From Bacteroidota bacterium (lineage in GTDB: Bacteria; Bacteroidota; Bacteroidia; Bacteroidales; F082): a stretch of DNA of 64,000 nt. The stretch is taken from the NCBI GenBank assembly GCA_016845175.1, contig JAERTD010000007.1, forward strand, positions 36,689 to 100,688, given 5' to 3'. Of this stretch, positions 45,708-53,780 are shown one piece after another. Positions within the stretch are counted from its first letter, which is position 1. Every line of letters begins with the position of its first letter. The position numbers were made by a program, and so were the translations under genes. Below the pieces are notes generated by a model. The model had not been told where the DNA came from. It did no database searches and worked only from the letters and a program-made list of their open reading frames with translations.

Positions 45708-47039
45708 CTAGTTTGAAAATAGCTTTAGCACATCATTTCCGTTGGCCAGAATCAGTAGGCTGAAAAGGATGACCATCCCTACTACCTGAGCATATTCCAG
45801 GAATTTATCACTGGGTTTTCTACGGGCAATAATTTCGTAAAGTAGGAACATCGTATGTCCTCCATCAAGCGCCGGGATAGGTAATACGTTGATAATGGCC
45901 AGCATAATCGACAGAAATGCGGTCAGTCTCCAGAAACTTTCCCAGATCCAGTCGGGTGGAAAGATGCTACCAATCATAATAAACCCACCCACACTTTCGT
46001 AGGCTTTTACTTCGGGGGAGAACAATAACTTCAGTTGCTTAAGATAACTGCCAATGCCTTCCCAGGCCCTGTTTACACCAGCAGGAACAGCCTGAGCAAT
46101 GGAGTAGTCCTTTTTGTTGAGGGTGAAAAAAGCATTCAGATCAGCTTTTGTAAATACACCAATAAAACCATCTTCTCCCAGTTGTACCGGGATATGCAAG
46201 GTGTCGTTCCCACGTTTGATATCAATGGTGACCAATTGATTCTTATACACCTGGATTTCATTTCTAAAATCGGGCAGGAAGGGGACATATTTCCCGTTAA
46301 TTCCCATAATGCTATCACCGATTTCAAGGCCTGCAGCTTCTCCGGGAGAGTCGCTGCCGAATCGATCCACAATAAAGGGGATGCGTACCGACATAAAATC
46401 GCGTGATTTGTATTTAACCAGTTTGTTCAGGCTGCCCTCCGGGAAAGTAATTTCGATGTTTTGGCCGTCCCGAACAAGCTGGGCAGTTTTGGCTTCATTC
46501 AGGATGATGTCCACGGGAATTTTCTGAAAATCCTCCACGGGTTCACCATCGATGGAGATGAAACGATCACCATTTCTGAATCCCATTTCCATGGCCAGGC
46601 TATCCACACTGATACCATATTTATTGGCCTCTGTGGTGGGTAAGTATTCTTCCCCATAGTAGCTTAGGATACCAATATATATCACCATGGCCAACACAAT
46701 GTTCATAATGACACCGCCCAGCATAATGATGAGCCGTTGCCATGCTGGCTTGGATCTGAATTCCCATGGTTCAGGTGGTTTGGCCATTTGTTCCTTGTCC
46801 ATGGACTCATCAATCATACCTGAAATCTTCACATAGCCACCCAATGGTAGCCAGCCCATGCCGTATTCTGTTCCTTTATAGGTAAACTTAAACAGGGAAA
46901 ACCAGGGATTAAAAAACAGGTAAAACTTCTCCACCCTGGTTTTAAACATTTTTGCAGCTGCAAAATGGCCAAACTCATGTACCACAACAAGTATGGAAAG
47001 GCTGAGTATCAGCTGTAATATTCTAATTAATATATCCAT
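45708..47039 (-). CDS. rseP: RIP metalloprotease RseP (site-2 protease)
   Basis: The 443-residue inner-membrane zinc protease cleaves transmembrane segments of regulators and leftover signal peptides. The zinc motif HEFGH begins at residue 21 in the first helix. A PDZ-like region covers about 200-290 (GEAAGLEIGDSIMGINGKYVPF). NVLPIPALDGGHTMFLLYE carries the third ligand motif (LDG). Its start is 8 bp from the dxr stop, so dxr and rseP form an operon, an arrangement common in bacteria. No anti-sigma factor target is seen in the window. Confidence 0.95.
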   Translation of the reverse strand: MDILIRILQLILSLSILVVVHEFGHFAAAKMFKTRVEKFYLFFNPWFSLFKFTYKGTEYGMGWLPLGGYVKISGMIDESMDKEQMAKPPEPWEFRSKPAWQRLIIMLGGVIMNIVLAMVIYIGILSYYGEEYLPTTEANKYGISVDSLAMEMGFRNGDRFISIDGEPVEDFQKIPVDIILNEAKTAQLVRDGQNIEITFPEGSLNKLVKYKSRDFMSVRIPFIVDRFGSDSPGEAAGLEIGDSIMGINGKYVPFLPDFRNEIQVYKNQLVTIDIKRGNDTLHIPVQLGEDGFIGVFTKADLNAFFTLNKKDYSIAQAVPAGVNRAWEGIGSYLKQLKLLFSPEVKAYESVGGFIMIGSIFPPDWIWESFWRLTAFLSIMLAIINVLPIPALDGGHTMFLLYEIIARRKPSDKFLEYAQVVGMVILFSLLILANGNDVLKLFSN

Positions 47040-47047
47040 TATCTCTT

Positions 47048-48208
47048 CTAGTCAATTCTTTTGATAAATTCTTTTGCTTTTATTCGGCTGAGGTAGTCTG
47101 TTTCCTCATAATCATTGAAGTCCGGGTTTCCTAAATAGTCGACTGTTGATAAACAGTGTTCCACCACTTGCGGAATTGATGTAAAGCTAATATCTCCTGT
47201 CAGAAAAGCCTCAACAGCTATCTCATTGGAAGCGTTAAGAATACATCCGGCATTTCCATCTTGCTTCATGGCTTCAAAAGCGAGTGCAAGATTACGAAAT
47301 TTTTTCAAGTCAGGAGATTCAAAATCAAGCCGTAAAGTTTGGCCCAAATCCAGGCGTTCCAATTGATTGTTATAACGTTCCGGATAGGACAAGGCAAATT
47401 GGATAGGCAGCTTCATATTGGGCAGACCCAACTGTGCTTTTACAGAGCTATCACGAAAATAAACAAAGGAGTGTACGATGGATTGAGGATGGATGAGCAC
47501 CTCTATTTGTTCTGGTTTCAAATCAAACAGCCATCGCGCTTCAATGGCTTCAAGCCCTTTGTTCATCAAGCTGGCTGAATCGATGGTGACCTTTTTACCC
47601 ATTCTCCAAATGGGATGTTTGAGTGCATCCTGTGGGCTAACATGTTTAAGTTGGTCAGGAGTCATGCCCTTAAAAGGACCTCCTGAGGCTGTCAGAACTA
47701 CCTTTTCGATGGGATTACTAAACTCACCCATCAAGCATTGAAAGATGGCAGAATGCTCTGAATCCACTGGTATAACAGGAGTATTATTCTTTAGTGCTTC
47801 CTTCATCACCATGCTTCCAGCCACCACCAAACTTTCCTTATTGGCCAAGGCCAAAGGTTTTTTATTTTCAAGGGCTGCCAGCGTAGGTTTCAGTCCGGCA
47901 AAGCCAACAATGGCCATGAGCACCATATCGATGCTTTCCATTTCCACTATTTGTGACAGGGCCTCTTCTCCTGCATAAACTTTGATGTCTAAGACATCCA
48001 GGGCATCAAATACCTTTTGATAAGCCTCAGCATTGCCAACCACCACCACATTGGGCTTGTGAATTTTAGCCTGTTGGATGAGCAGATCCACATTATTATA
48101 GGCGCTTAAAACTTCAACACAAAAAAAAGCAGTTTGTTCTTGAATAACTTCCAGTGCCTGTACACCTATAGATCCGGTAGATCCTAAAATGGCGATTCTT
48201 TTTTTCAA
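47048..48208 (-). CDS. dxr: 1-deoxy-D-xylulose-5-phosphate reductoisomerase
   Basis: Dxr catalyses the second step of the MEP isoprenoid pathway, converting DXP with NADPH to methylerythritol 4-phosphate in the cytoplasm. The 386-residue length is normal. The N-terminal NADPH motif is KKRIAILGSTGSIGVQALEVI; LANKESLVVAG and VDSEHSAIFQCL carry metal and substrate ligands; ASGGPFK and SASLMNKGLEAIEA are further family motifs. The only available start is TTG at 48206-48208, as no in-frame ATG precedes the Rossmann strand. It has its own promoter and is followed by rseP. Confidence 0.96.
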   Translation of the reverse strand: MKKRIAILGSTGSIGVQALEVIQEQTAFFCVEVLSAYNNVDLLIQQAKIHKPNVVVVGNAEAYQKVFDALDVLDIKVYAGEEALSQIVEMESIDMVLMAIVGFAGLKPTLAALENKKPLALANKESLVVAGSMVMKEALKNNTPVIPVDSEHSAIFQCLMGEFSNPIEKVVLTASGGPFKGMTPDQLKHVSPQDALKHPIWRMGKKVTIDSASLMNKGLEAIEARWLFDLKPEQIEVLIHPQSIVHSFVYFRDSSVKAQLGLPNMKLPIQFALSYPERYNNQLERLDLGQTLRLDFESPDLKKFRNLALAFEAMKQDGNAGCILNASNEIAVEAFLTGDISFTSIPQVVEHCLSTVDYLGNPDFNDYEETDYLSRIKAKEFIKRID

Positions 48209-48242
48209 TGGGTTGTTTTCAGTTAATTTCTTTGAAAGGGAG

Positions 48243-48250
48243 CAAAGTTA
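48243..48250 (-). promoter_or_regulatory. Putative -7 box of the dxr-rseP operon
   Basis: On the minus strand this reads TAACTTTG, a perfect TAnnTTTG, 34 bp before the TTG start of dxr. A TTG lies 23 bp upstream of it, slightly beyond usual spacing. Confidence 0.45.
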
Positions 48251-48294
48251 CGCCCAATTGGTATTGGAGTAAGCAATTAAAAGATTAAAAAAAC

Positions 48295-49179
48295 TTAATT
48301 AAACATGATATATTCTTCAGGGTCCACCGGTGTGCCATTATACCAGAGTTCAAAATGCAGATGGGGCCCGGTGGTAAGCTCTCCCGATTGTCCGGCAATG
48401 GCAATGGGTTCACCAGCCGTAGCATGATCGCCTTCTTTCTTTAACAATACGGAATTGTGTTTGTACACAGAAATTAGATTTCCTTCATGCTGGATGGCAA
48501 TCACATAGCCTGTTTCCAGGGTCCAGCTCGACGTGATTACCGTACCATCCAAGGTGGCTTTCACTGCCTCATTGTGTGCAGCGGCAATGTCGATACCGTG
48601 GTGTTTGTCGTGCATATTGAACTTGGAAGTGGTTATGCCGTTAATGGGGGTGAAGAAATTAAAGTTTCTTATGGATGAACGATTGGACTCAAATCGTTGG
48701 CCACCTTCGTTGAAGTATAAATTGTACATATTCTGATGCTCAAATTCAGCCCGTAGCAGACTGTCTTCATGAGATCGGGTGATGGAAATGTCATCGTAAC
48801 GTTGGGGCGTTTCAGTGGGGCTTTGGTAGGCTTCCTCCACATCTCTGTCCTCGATGATATTCCTTACATTTTCAATGTATATGTCCTTTTGATAGAGGTC
48901 GTTTAATAATGAATCAGCCAGCAGATTCAATGCGTAAAGTTGTTTCTTTTGGCTTCCATCAGGATAGCCAGGGATATATTCTTTAATGGGTGTATAGGCA
49001 ATTAAGAAAAATGTGATGGTGATAAAGATAACACCCAGGCTGAAAAATATCGTAAAGACATTAAGACGTGTCAGCCTGAAAGAAACCCGTTCTTCAAATG
49101 TTTGATCATTGAATATGACAAGCCGGTATTTGCTTCTCAGTTTATAATACCACCTTTTATCTTTCTTAGCCTTGGCCAT
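48295..49179 (-). CDS. M23-family (LytM) peptidase, membrane-anchored
   Basis: The 294-residue zinc endopeptidase acts on peptidoglycan cross-links or serves as an amidase activator. One transmembrane helix near residues 37-60 (FTIFFSLGVIFITITFFLIAY) anchors it, followed by a helical periplasmic region. The LytM domain is at about 175-294. Zinc ligands are visible in HHGIDIAA (HxxxD) and PHLHFELW (HxH); GQSGELTTGPHLHFELWYNGTPVDP is the classic C-terminal motif, and VYKHNSV gives the preceding His. The active site is complete, unlike EnvC-type proteins. It is divergent from porW, with two hairpins between. Confidence 0.9.
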   Translation of the reverse strand: MAKAKKDKRWYYKLRSKYRLVIFNDQTFEERVSFRLTRLNVFTIFFSLGVIFITITFFLIAYTPIKEYIPGYPDGSQKKQLYALNLLADSLLNDLYQKDIYIENVRNIIEDRDVEEAYQSPTETPQRYDDISITRSHEDSLLRAEFEHQNMYNLYFNEGGQRFESNRSSIRNFNFFTPINGITTSKFNMHDKHHGIDIAAAHNEAVKATLDGTVITSSWTLETGYVIAIQHEGNLISVYKHNSVLLKKEGDHATAGEPIAIAGQSGELTTGPHLHFELWYNGTPVDPEEYIMFN

Positions 49180-49224
49180 CCATCAGTTTTTTGCAAAGAT
49201 ATTGTAAAAAGAAGAATAGAAAAG

Positions 49225-49262
49225 CCATGGGTTTTACCACGAATTATCAAGTAAACCCATGG
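49225..49262. other. Hairpin 1 in the divergent M23/porW gap
   Basis: CCATGGGTTT(T)AC and GTAAACCCATGG pair over 12 bp with one bulged T around a 13-nt loop. It lies 45 bp upstream of the M23 gene start and 157 bp upstream of porW. A terminator is not expected here. Confidence 0.5.
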
Positions 49263-49307
49263 GCAATCAGGTCATATGCACCCATTTTTAAACCATAAGG
49301 GCAATAA

Positions 49308-49336
49308 AAAGCCGTAAAAAAAGGCATTACGGCTTT
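49308..49336. terminator. Hairpin 2 in the divergent M23/porW gap
   Basis: AAAGCCGTAA and TTACGGCTTT form a perfect 10-bp stem with a 9-nt A/G-rich loop. It is followed by ATTATCAAC on the plus strand and preceded by AATAAA, so it has a terminator-like shape on both strands. It lies 19 bp before the -7 box of porW. Confidence 0.5.
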
Positions 49337-49355
49337 ATTATCAACAAACTCTCCC

Positions 49356-49363
49356 TATTTTTG
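49356..49363 (+). promoter_or_regulatory. -7 box of the porW operon
   Basis: TATTTTTG is a perfect TAnnTTTG, 55 bp before the TTG start of porW. The -33 element is unclear because the hairpin occupies that region. Confidence 0.45.
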
Positions 49364-49418
49364 CGCTGGTTATTAAAATAATTAGCCCGTTTTATAGTTA
49401 TTTAGGAAAATCAAGATT

Positions 49419-52070
49419 TTGACAAACAAATTGTTAAACAGAATCGCAAAAGGACTTAGTCTTTTAAGCATCATTGTGCTGGTGTTTTCTTGTTCCACCA
49501 AGAAGAATACCTGGACACGTCGTGCCTACCATAATCTTACCTGCCACTATAATGTGTATTGGAATGGGATGATCAGCCTGAAAGAAGGCGAGCAATCCTT
49601 GAAAGATAATGTGGAGGATAATTACAATACCGTACTACGGGTCTATAATTATGGTGATCTGCAGGAAGCACAATCACTTTTTCCTAAAATGGACCGTTCC
49701 ATTAAGAAAGCCTCCATTGGAATCCAAAAGCATTCTATGTACTTTGGAGGAAAGGAAAGGGTTAAATGGATAGATGACAGTTATTTGATGATGGGCAAGG
49801 CCCATTTCTATAAACAAGATTACACCAGTGCACGTCGTGTGTTTGATTATGTGGCCAAGGAATATGACAAAACACCTTCTTCCTATGAGGCCATACTCTG
49901 GCTTGCCAAAACCCATGTACAGGCTGAGCGCTTCGAAAAAGCTGAAGCAGCGCTGAATCTTTTACAAAGCAAACTGGAGGATGACGAGTTTCCGCATAGT
50001 GTGGAAAAGGATATGCCCTTGGTTTATGCCGATTTCTATCTGGCTCAGGAGAATTATAACAGTGCCTATCCCTATCTTGAAAGAGGGCTAGAGCTCAATA
50101 AGAAACGGGAAACCGTCATGCGTTTGTATTTTATCCTGGGGCAAATTAACCAGCTGGAAGAAAATCTGGAAACTGCAACTACCTATTATAAAAAAGTGTT
50201 AACGAAAAGCCCTCCTTATAAAATGGCTTTCGAAACACAAATGAATATGGCCCGCTGTTATGATGGGGCTTTCGGCGATAGCAAGCAGTTGAACAAGCTG
50301 CTGTTAAAAATGGCTGAGGATAAAAAGAACGAAGAATTCCTCGACCAGATTTACTATGCTTTGTCTGAAGTGGCTACCAAAGACAATAATGATACTTTGA
50401 CCATCCACTACCTTCAATTATCAGTGGCTAAAAGTGTGAGCAATGATTTTCAAAAAACCAGATCTTCACTTGATCTGGCAGATATATATTTTGAGCAAAC
50501 TGATTATATCGAGGCCCAGGCTTATTACGATACAGCAGTCTCTTTTATACCCCTGGATTTTCCGGATTACGACAAAATAAAGAACCAGGCCGGCATTTTA
50601 TCTGATATGGTGGTACAGATCCAGACCATTACGGTTCAAGACAGTTTGCAGCGTCTGGCCCAATTGGATTCGACGGCCTTGTATGCTGTGATTGATCAAA
50701 TCATCAAGGATTATCTTGCGGAAGAAGAAAGAAAACGTGCAGAGGAGGCCTTAGCCAGAGAGCAGGGTACCCAGTTTATTGACATGAACCGGCCCAGTTC
50801 CAGCTCCAATGCTGTGGGTGGTGGTGAATGGTATTTTTACAACCAGACTGCCCTGAGTTTTGGATTTACGGAGTTCAAGAAGAAATGGGGACAACGAAAG
50901 CTTGAAGATAACTGGAGGCTTAGTGATAAACGTCAGGTGTTGCCATCGTTTGGTGATGAAGATGAAGCTGCTTTGGATAGTTTGGCTTCTGATTCTGCTG
51001 TGGCAGAAGTAGTGGCCTCACCCACACAAAGGGCCTATTATCTGGCTGATATTCCCAGAACAGAGGAGCAAATGAAGGCTTCAGACTCCATGCGGGTAGA
51101 AGCTTATTATTTGCTGGGTTATCTCTATCTTGAAGAACTTCGTGATACTACCGAAGCCATAGAAACATATCTCACATTCCTGGAGGAGTATCCTGAGAAT
51201 AAATACCTATTGCAAACTTGGTATGCATTGTATAAGGTGTATATTGAGCACAACGATATTGTTAAGGCTACCCAATATAAGGACCTGATTGTCAAGAATT
51301 ACCCTGATAGTGATTATGCCAAAGTTATCCTGGATCCGGATTACTATGTAAAACTCAGTGAACAGAAAAGTCAGGCTTCCAAATTATATGAAAGGGCTTT
51401 TACAGCCTATGGTAAGGAGCAGTATTACAGGGTAATCACTTTTGCGGAAAAAGGCATTGAGCAGTATCCTGATGATACAGCATTGGTTCCCCGTTTCTTA
51501 TATCTGAGAGCCATGTCATTGGGAAAAGTAGATGTGCCGGACACCTTATATGTAGCCTTGCAATCACTTATCAGCGAATACCCAGCCAGCCCCGTGGTTC
51601 CCATGGCTCAAACCATGCTAACCCTGCTTCATGATGAGTTTGGTATTGGTGTGTCACCTGAGGATCAGGGAAAAGAGGAAGAGGAGCAAGCCAATACTTC
51701 TATGTTTAGTTTCAATGCTGAAGACGTCCACTTCGTTATGATGGTTATTTCTTCGGATAATGTAAAAGTTAATGCACTGAAAGTGAGGGTGTCGGATTTT
51801 GACCAGAAGTACTTCGGACTGGTTAATCTGAGGGTGAAAAGCCTGATGCTCGATAAACAACGAACCTTGATTACAGTGGGCAATTTCCAAAACAAAAATG
51901 ATGCTGATAACTACTATTCTGCATTGAAAAACGATGAATATGTGTTGTCGGGGATCACAGATGAACAGGTTCAGTTGTTTAGCATATCTGCCAGAAACTA
52001 TCCGGTATTTTATAAGGAGAAAGATATTGAAGCTTATAAGTCCTTTTATGAGGAATACTACAAGAAATAA
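49419..52070 (+). CDS. porW: T9SS component, TPR lipoprotein PorW/SprE
   Basis: PorW/SprE is a periplasmic TPR lipoprotein needed for type IX secretion and gliding. The 883-residue length is close to that of Flavobacterium SprE. The start is TTG 49419 (an in-frame stop lies 24 bp upstream and no ATG is available). The lipobox is VFSC (about Cys25). The segment WTRRAYHNLTCHYNVYWNGMISLKEG right after the Cys is characteristic of this family. Many TPR-like repeats follow, and an acidic C-terminal part. The window contains at least five proteins with T9SS sorting domains, so the system should be active. Confidence 0.85.
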   Translation: MTNKLLNRIAKGLSLLSIIVLVFSCSTKKNTWTRRAYHNLTCHYNVYWNGMISLKEGEQSLKDNVEDNYNTVLRVYNYGDLQEAQSLFPKMDRSIKKASIGIQKHSMYFGGKERVKWIDDSYLMMGKAHFYKQDYTSARRVFDYVAKEYDKTPSSYEAILWLAKTHVQAERFEKAEAALNLLQSKLEDDEFPHSVEKDMPLVYADFYLAQENYNSAYPYLERGLELNKKRETVMRLYFILGQINQLEENLETATTYYKKVLTKSPPYKMAFETQMNMARCYDGAFGDSKQLNKLLLKMAEDKKNEEFLDQIYYALSEVATKDNNDTLTIHYLQLSVAKSVSNDFQKTRSSLDLADIYFEQTDYIEAQAYYDTAVSFIPLDFPDYDKIKNQAGILSDMVVQIQTITVQDSLQRLAQLDSTALYAVIDQIIKDYLAEEERKRAEEALAREQGTQFIDMNRPSSSSNAVGGGEWYFYNQTALSFGFTEFKKKWGQRKLEDNWRLSDKRQVLPSFGDEDEAALDSLASDSAVAEVVASPTQRAYYLADIPRTEEQMKASDSMRVEAYYLLGYLYLEELRDTTEAIETYLTFLEEYPENKYLLQTWYALYKVYIEHNDIVKATQYKDLIVKNYPDSDYAKVILDPDYYVKLSEQKSQASKLYERAFTAYGKEQYYRVITFAEKGIEQYPDDTALVPRFLYLRAMSLGKVDVPDTLYVALQSLISEYPASPVVPMAQTMLTLLHDEFGIGVSPEDQGKEEEEQANTSMFSFNAEDVHFVMMVISSDNVKVNALKVRVSDFDQKYFGLVNLRVKSLMLDKQRTLITVGNFQNKNDADNYYSALKNDEYVLSGITDEQVQLFSISARNYPVFYKEKDIEAYKSFYEEYYKK

Positions 52071-52096
52071 ATAGCAACCACCCAAAACCAAAACCC

Positions 52097-52471
52097 GTGA
52101 AGAAAACTAAAAATGGTAATCATGAAGTTCAGGTGCTGAATATGATAGCATCCGGAACCAAGATTCAAGGTGATATTGAATCGGAAGGGGATTTCAGAAT
52201 TGAAGGCAGCCTGACAGGAACTGTCAAATCCAAAGGAAAAATAGTGATAGGCGAATCAGGTTCAGTTGATGGCCAGGTTTATTGTCAGAATGCCGATATC
52301 TCAGGTAAAGTCAAAGGAAAACTGGAGGTCAAATCACTTACCATACTGAAAGAATCTTCAAGCTTTGAAGGCGATATTAGCACTACAAAAATATCCATTG
52401 AACCCGGTGCTGTGTTTACCGGAAGTTGTCAAATGTCGACATCGGCAACAGCGCCCAAAGTAAAGTCTTAA
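52097..52471 (+). CDS. Bactofilin family cytoskeletal protein
   Basis: The 124-residue protein forms a short right-handed beta-helix that polymerises without nucleotide. The repeats are visible: IASGTKIQGDIESEGDFRIEGSLTGTVKSKGKIVIGESGSVDGQVYCQNADISGKVKGKLEV in fragments, with hydrophobic residues every 5-6 positions. Flexible tails flank the core. The start is GTG 52097. It lies 26 bp after porW and 1 bp before atpZ, so all are one transcript. Bactofilins scaffold cell-wall enzymes, and an M23 peptidase is encoded just upstream on the other strand (a pairing seen in other bacteria). Confidence 0.93.
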   Translation: MKKTKNGNHEVQVLNMIASGTKIQGDIESEGDFRIEGSLTGTVKSKGKIVIGESGSVDGQVYCQNADISGKVKGKLEVKSLTILKESSSFEGDISTTKISIEPGAVFTGSCQMSTSATAPKVKS

Positions 52472-52472
52472 T

Positions 52473-52691
52473 TTGAAATCTGACAATAAGGAAAATCCAT
52501 TAAAGTTTTATGCCAAATATTCCAGTCTGGCTCTGCAAATGATTGTCATCATTGTAGGAGGGGCCTTTGGAGGAAAAGCCCTTGATGCTAAACTGAAGAT
52601 GGAATTTCCTGCTTTTACAGTTGGATTAACCATATTGTCGGTAGTAATAGCCATTATCTACGGGATGAGAGGTCTGTTCAAAGACAAGTAA
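52473..52691 (+). CDS. atpZ: AtpZ/AtpI-family protein
   Basis: The 72-residue protein has two transmembrane helices, ALQMIVIIVGGAFGGKALD and FPAFTVGLTILSVVIAIIYG, and the glycine-rich first helix of AtpZ. AtpZ helps assemble the c-ring or import Mg2+ for the F1Fo ATP synthase. The start is TTG 52473, one base after the bactofilin stop. It is normally found just before atpB. Here it is followed by an AtpI-like gene and then an unrelated gene, so the ATP synthase itself must be elsewhere. Confidence 0.8.
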   Translation: MKSDNKENPLKFYAKYSSLALQMIVIIVGGAFGGKALDAKLKMEFPAFTVGLTILSVVIAIIYGMRGLFKDK

Positions 52692-52711
52692 AATAGCTCG
52701 AACACATAATT

Positions 52712-53101
52712 ATGACATCTGGTTTTAAAGACAGCTATCTGAAATTTCTAAAGGGTTTTACCATATATACCCTCTTTATCGCTTTGGCAAGTATTGTGTT
52801 CTGGAAATGGATTCCTTCCTTACCCATAACGGCTCATTTCCCCTGGTTACTTGGTTTCATGTATTTGTTCACATCGCTGGTGTTTTACCGCTTGTTAAAA
52901 TCTCTGGACAATAAGTTAAGTCGTTTTGTCAACGTATTTATGTTGCTGAATTTTTTCAAGATGATTTTCTATGTCATCGTCATTGTAGCTTTCGCCTGGG
53001 TGAACAGGGATGAAGCCGTTGGCTTTACCATAACTTTCTTTGTTTACTATTTGCTTTTTACCACTTTTGAGATCATGGCTTTGCTGAAAAAGAAAGCCTG
53101 A
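52712..53101 (+). CDS. AtpI-like four-helix membrane protein
   Basis: The 129-residue protein has four predicted transmembrane helices (about 14-32, 42-60, 74-92, 98-122). Its small size, four helices and place straight after atpZ match the ATP-synthase-associated AtpI-type proteins often encoded before atpB in Bacteroidota. No sequence motif proves this. The gene starts 20 bp after atpZ and is the last of the porW-bactofilin-atpZ run before a 108-bp gap. Confidence 0.55.
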   Translation: MTSGFKDSYLKFLKGFTIYTLFIALASIVFWKWIPSLPITAHFPWLLGFMYLFTSLVFYRLLKSLDNKLSRFVNVFMLLNFFKMIFYVIVIVAFAWVNRDEAVGFTITFFVYYLLFTTFEIMALLKKKA

Positions 53102-53209
53102 TGATTCCACGGCTTACAACAGCCAAAGTTTTTAGTCCTTGTTTTGTTAAATCCTGTTTTTATTCACATTTAATTCCTATTTTTAGCCTTTCAATTTTTT
53201 TTAAGGCCA

Positions 53210-53674
53210 ATGTTAGTTAAGGGATCGTTTGAGGATTATTTATACATTTTAATTGGTGTTGTTTGGGTGGCTGTATCTATATATAAAGGTGCCCAAAAGC
53301 GCAAAAAGGCTGCATCTGCCCCATCTTCCTCCGAGCCGGAACAGAAAAAATCATTTATTGATGCTTTTTTAGAAGAGTTTGAAGAAAAACAAACTCCCAT
53401 ATATGAGGAACCCAAACCTGATGATTTTGAAGAGCTAAGCACGAGACCCATTCAGGCTGAAGCTGAAAACATTGATGAAAATTACGTTTTTTCTTATGAT
53501 GACCAGTATGAGGAAAGCAACGTAAATGAGTATGATGACGTCTATAAGAAAGAACCAGAAACCATAATACGAACTCAGGAACTTAGTAAACCCGTTAAAA
53601 GAAGAAAAAAAAGACGCTTGGATTTGAGGAGAGCTGTAATTTATTCAGAATTGTTACGGCGCCCCTATTTGTAA
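53210..53674 (+). CDS. Membrane-anchored protein of unknown function
   Basis: The 154-residue protein has one N-terminal transmembrane helix (about 10-25, YILIGVVWVAVSIYKGA), then an acidic, low-complexity middle (Glu/Asp-rich, about 45-115) and a basic tail, KPVKRRKKRRLDLRRAVIYSELLRRPYL. The closing segment DLRxAVIYSExLxRPY looks conserved and recurs, as far as I recall, at the ends of other small Bacteroidota membrane proteins. The function is not known. It precedes the TonB-receptor operon but has its own 106-bp gap. Confidence 0.55.
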   Translation: MLVKGSFEDYLYILIGVVWVAVSIYKGAQKRKKAASAPSSSEPEQKKSFIDAFLEEFEEKQTPIYEEPKPDDFEELSTRPIQAEAENIDENYVFSYDDQYEESNVNEYDDVYKKEPETIIRTQELSKPVKRRKKRRLDLRRAVIYSELLRRPYL

Positions 53675-53780
53675 GAAATACATATTGATGATTTTTGTTT
53701 GGTAAGTCTATTATATTAGTAAATTTACCCACTTTTTTAATAATTAAAGCAGGATTTTAGTTGAATATAAATTTGCAGGT

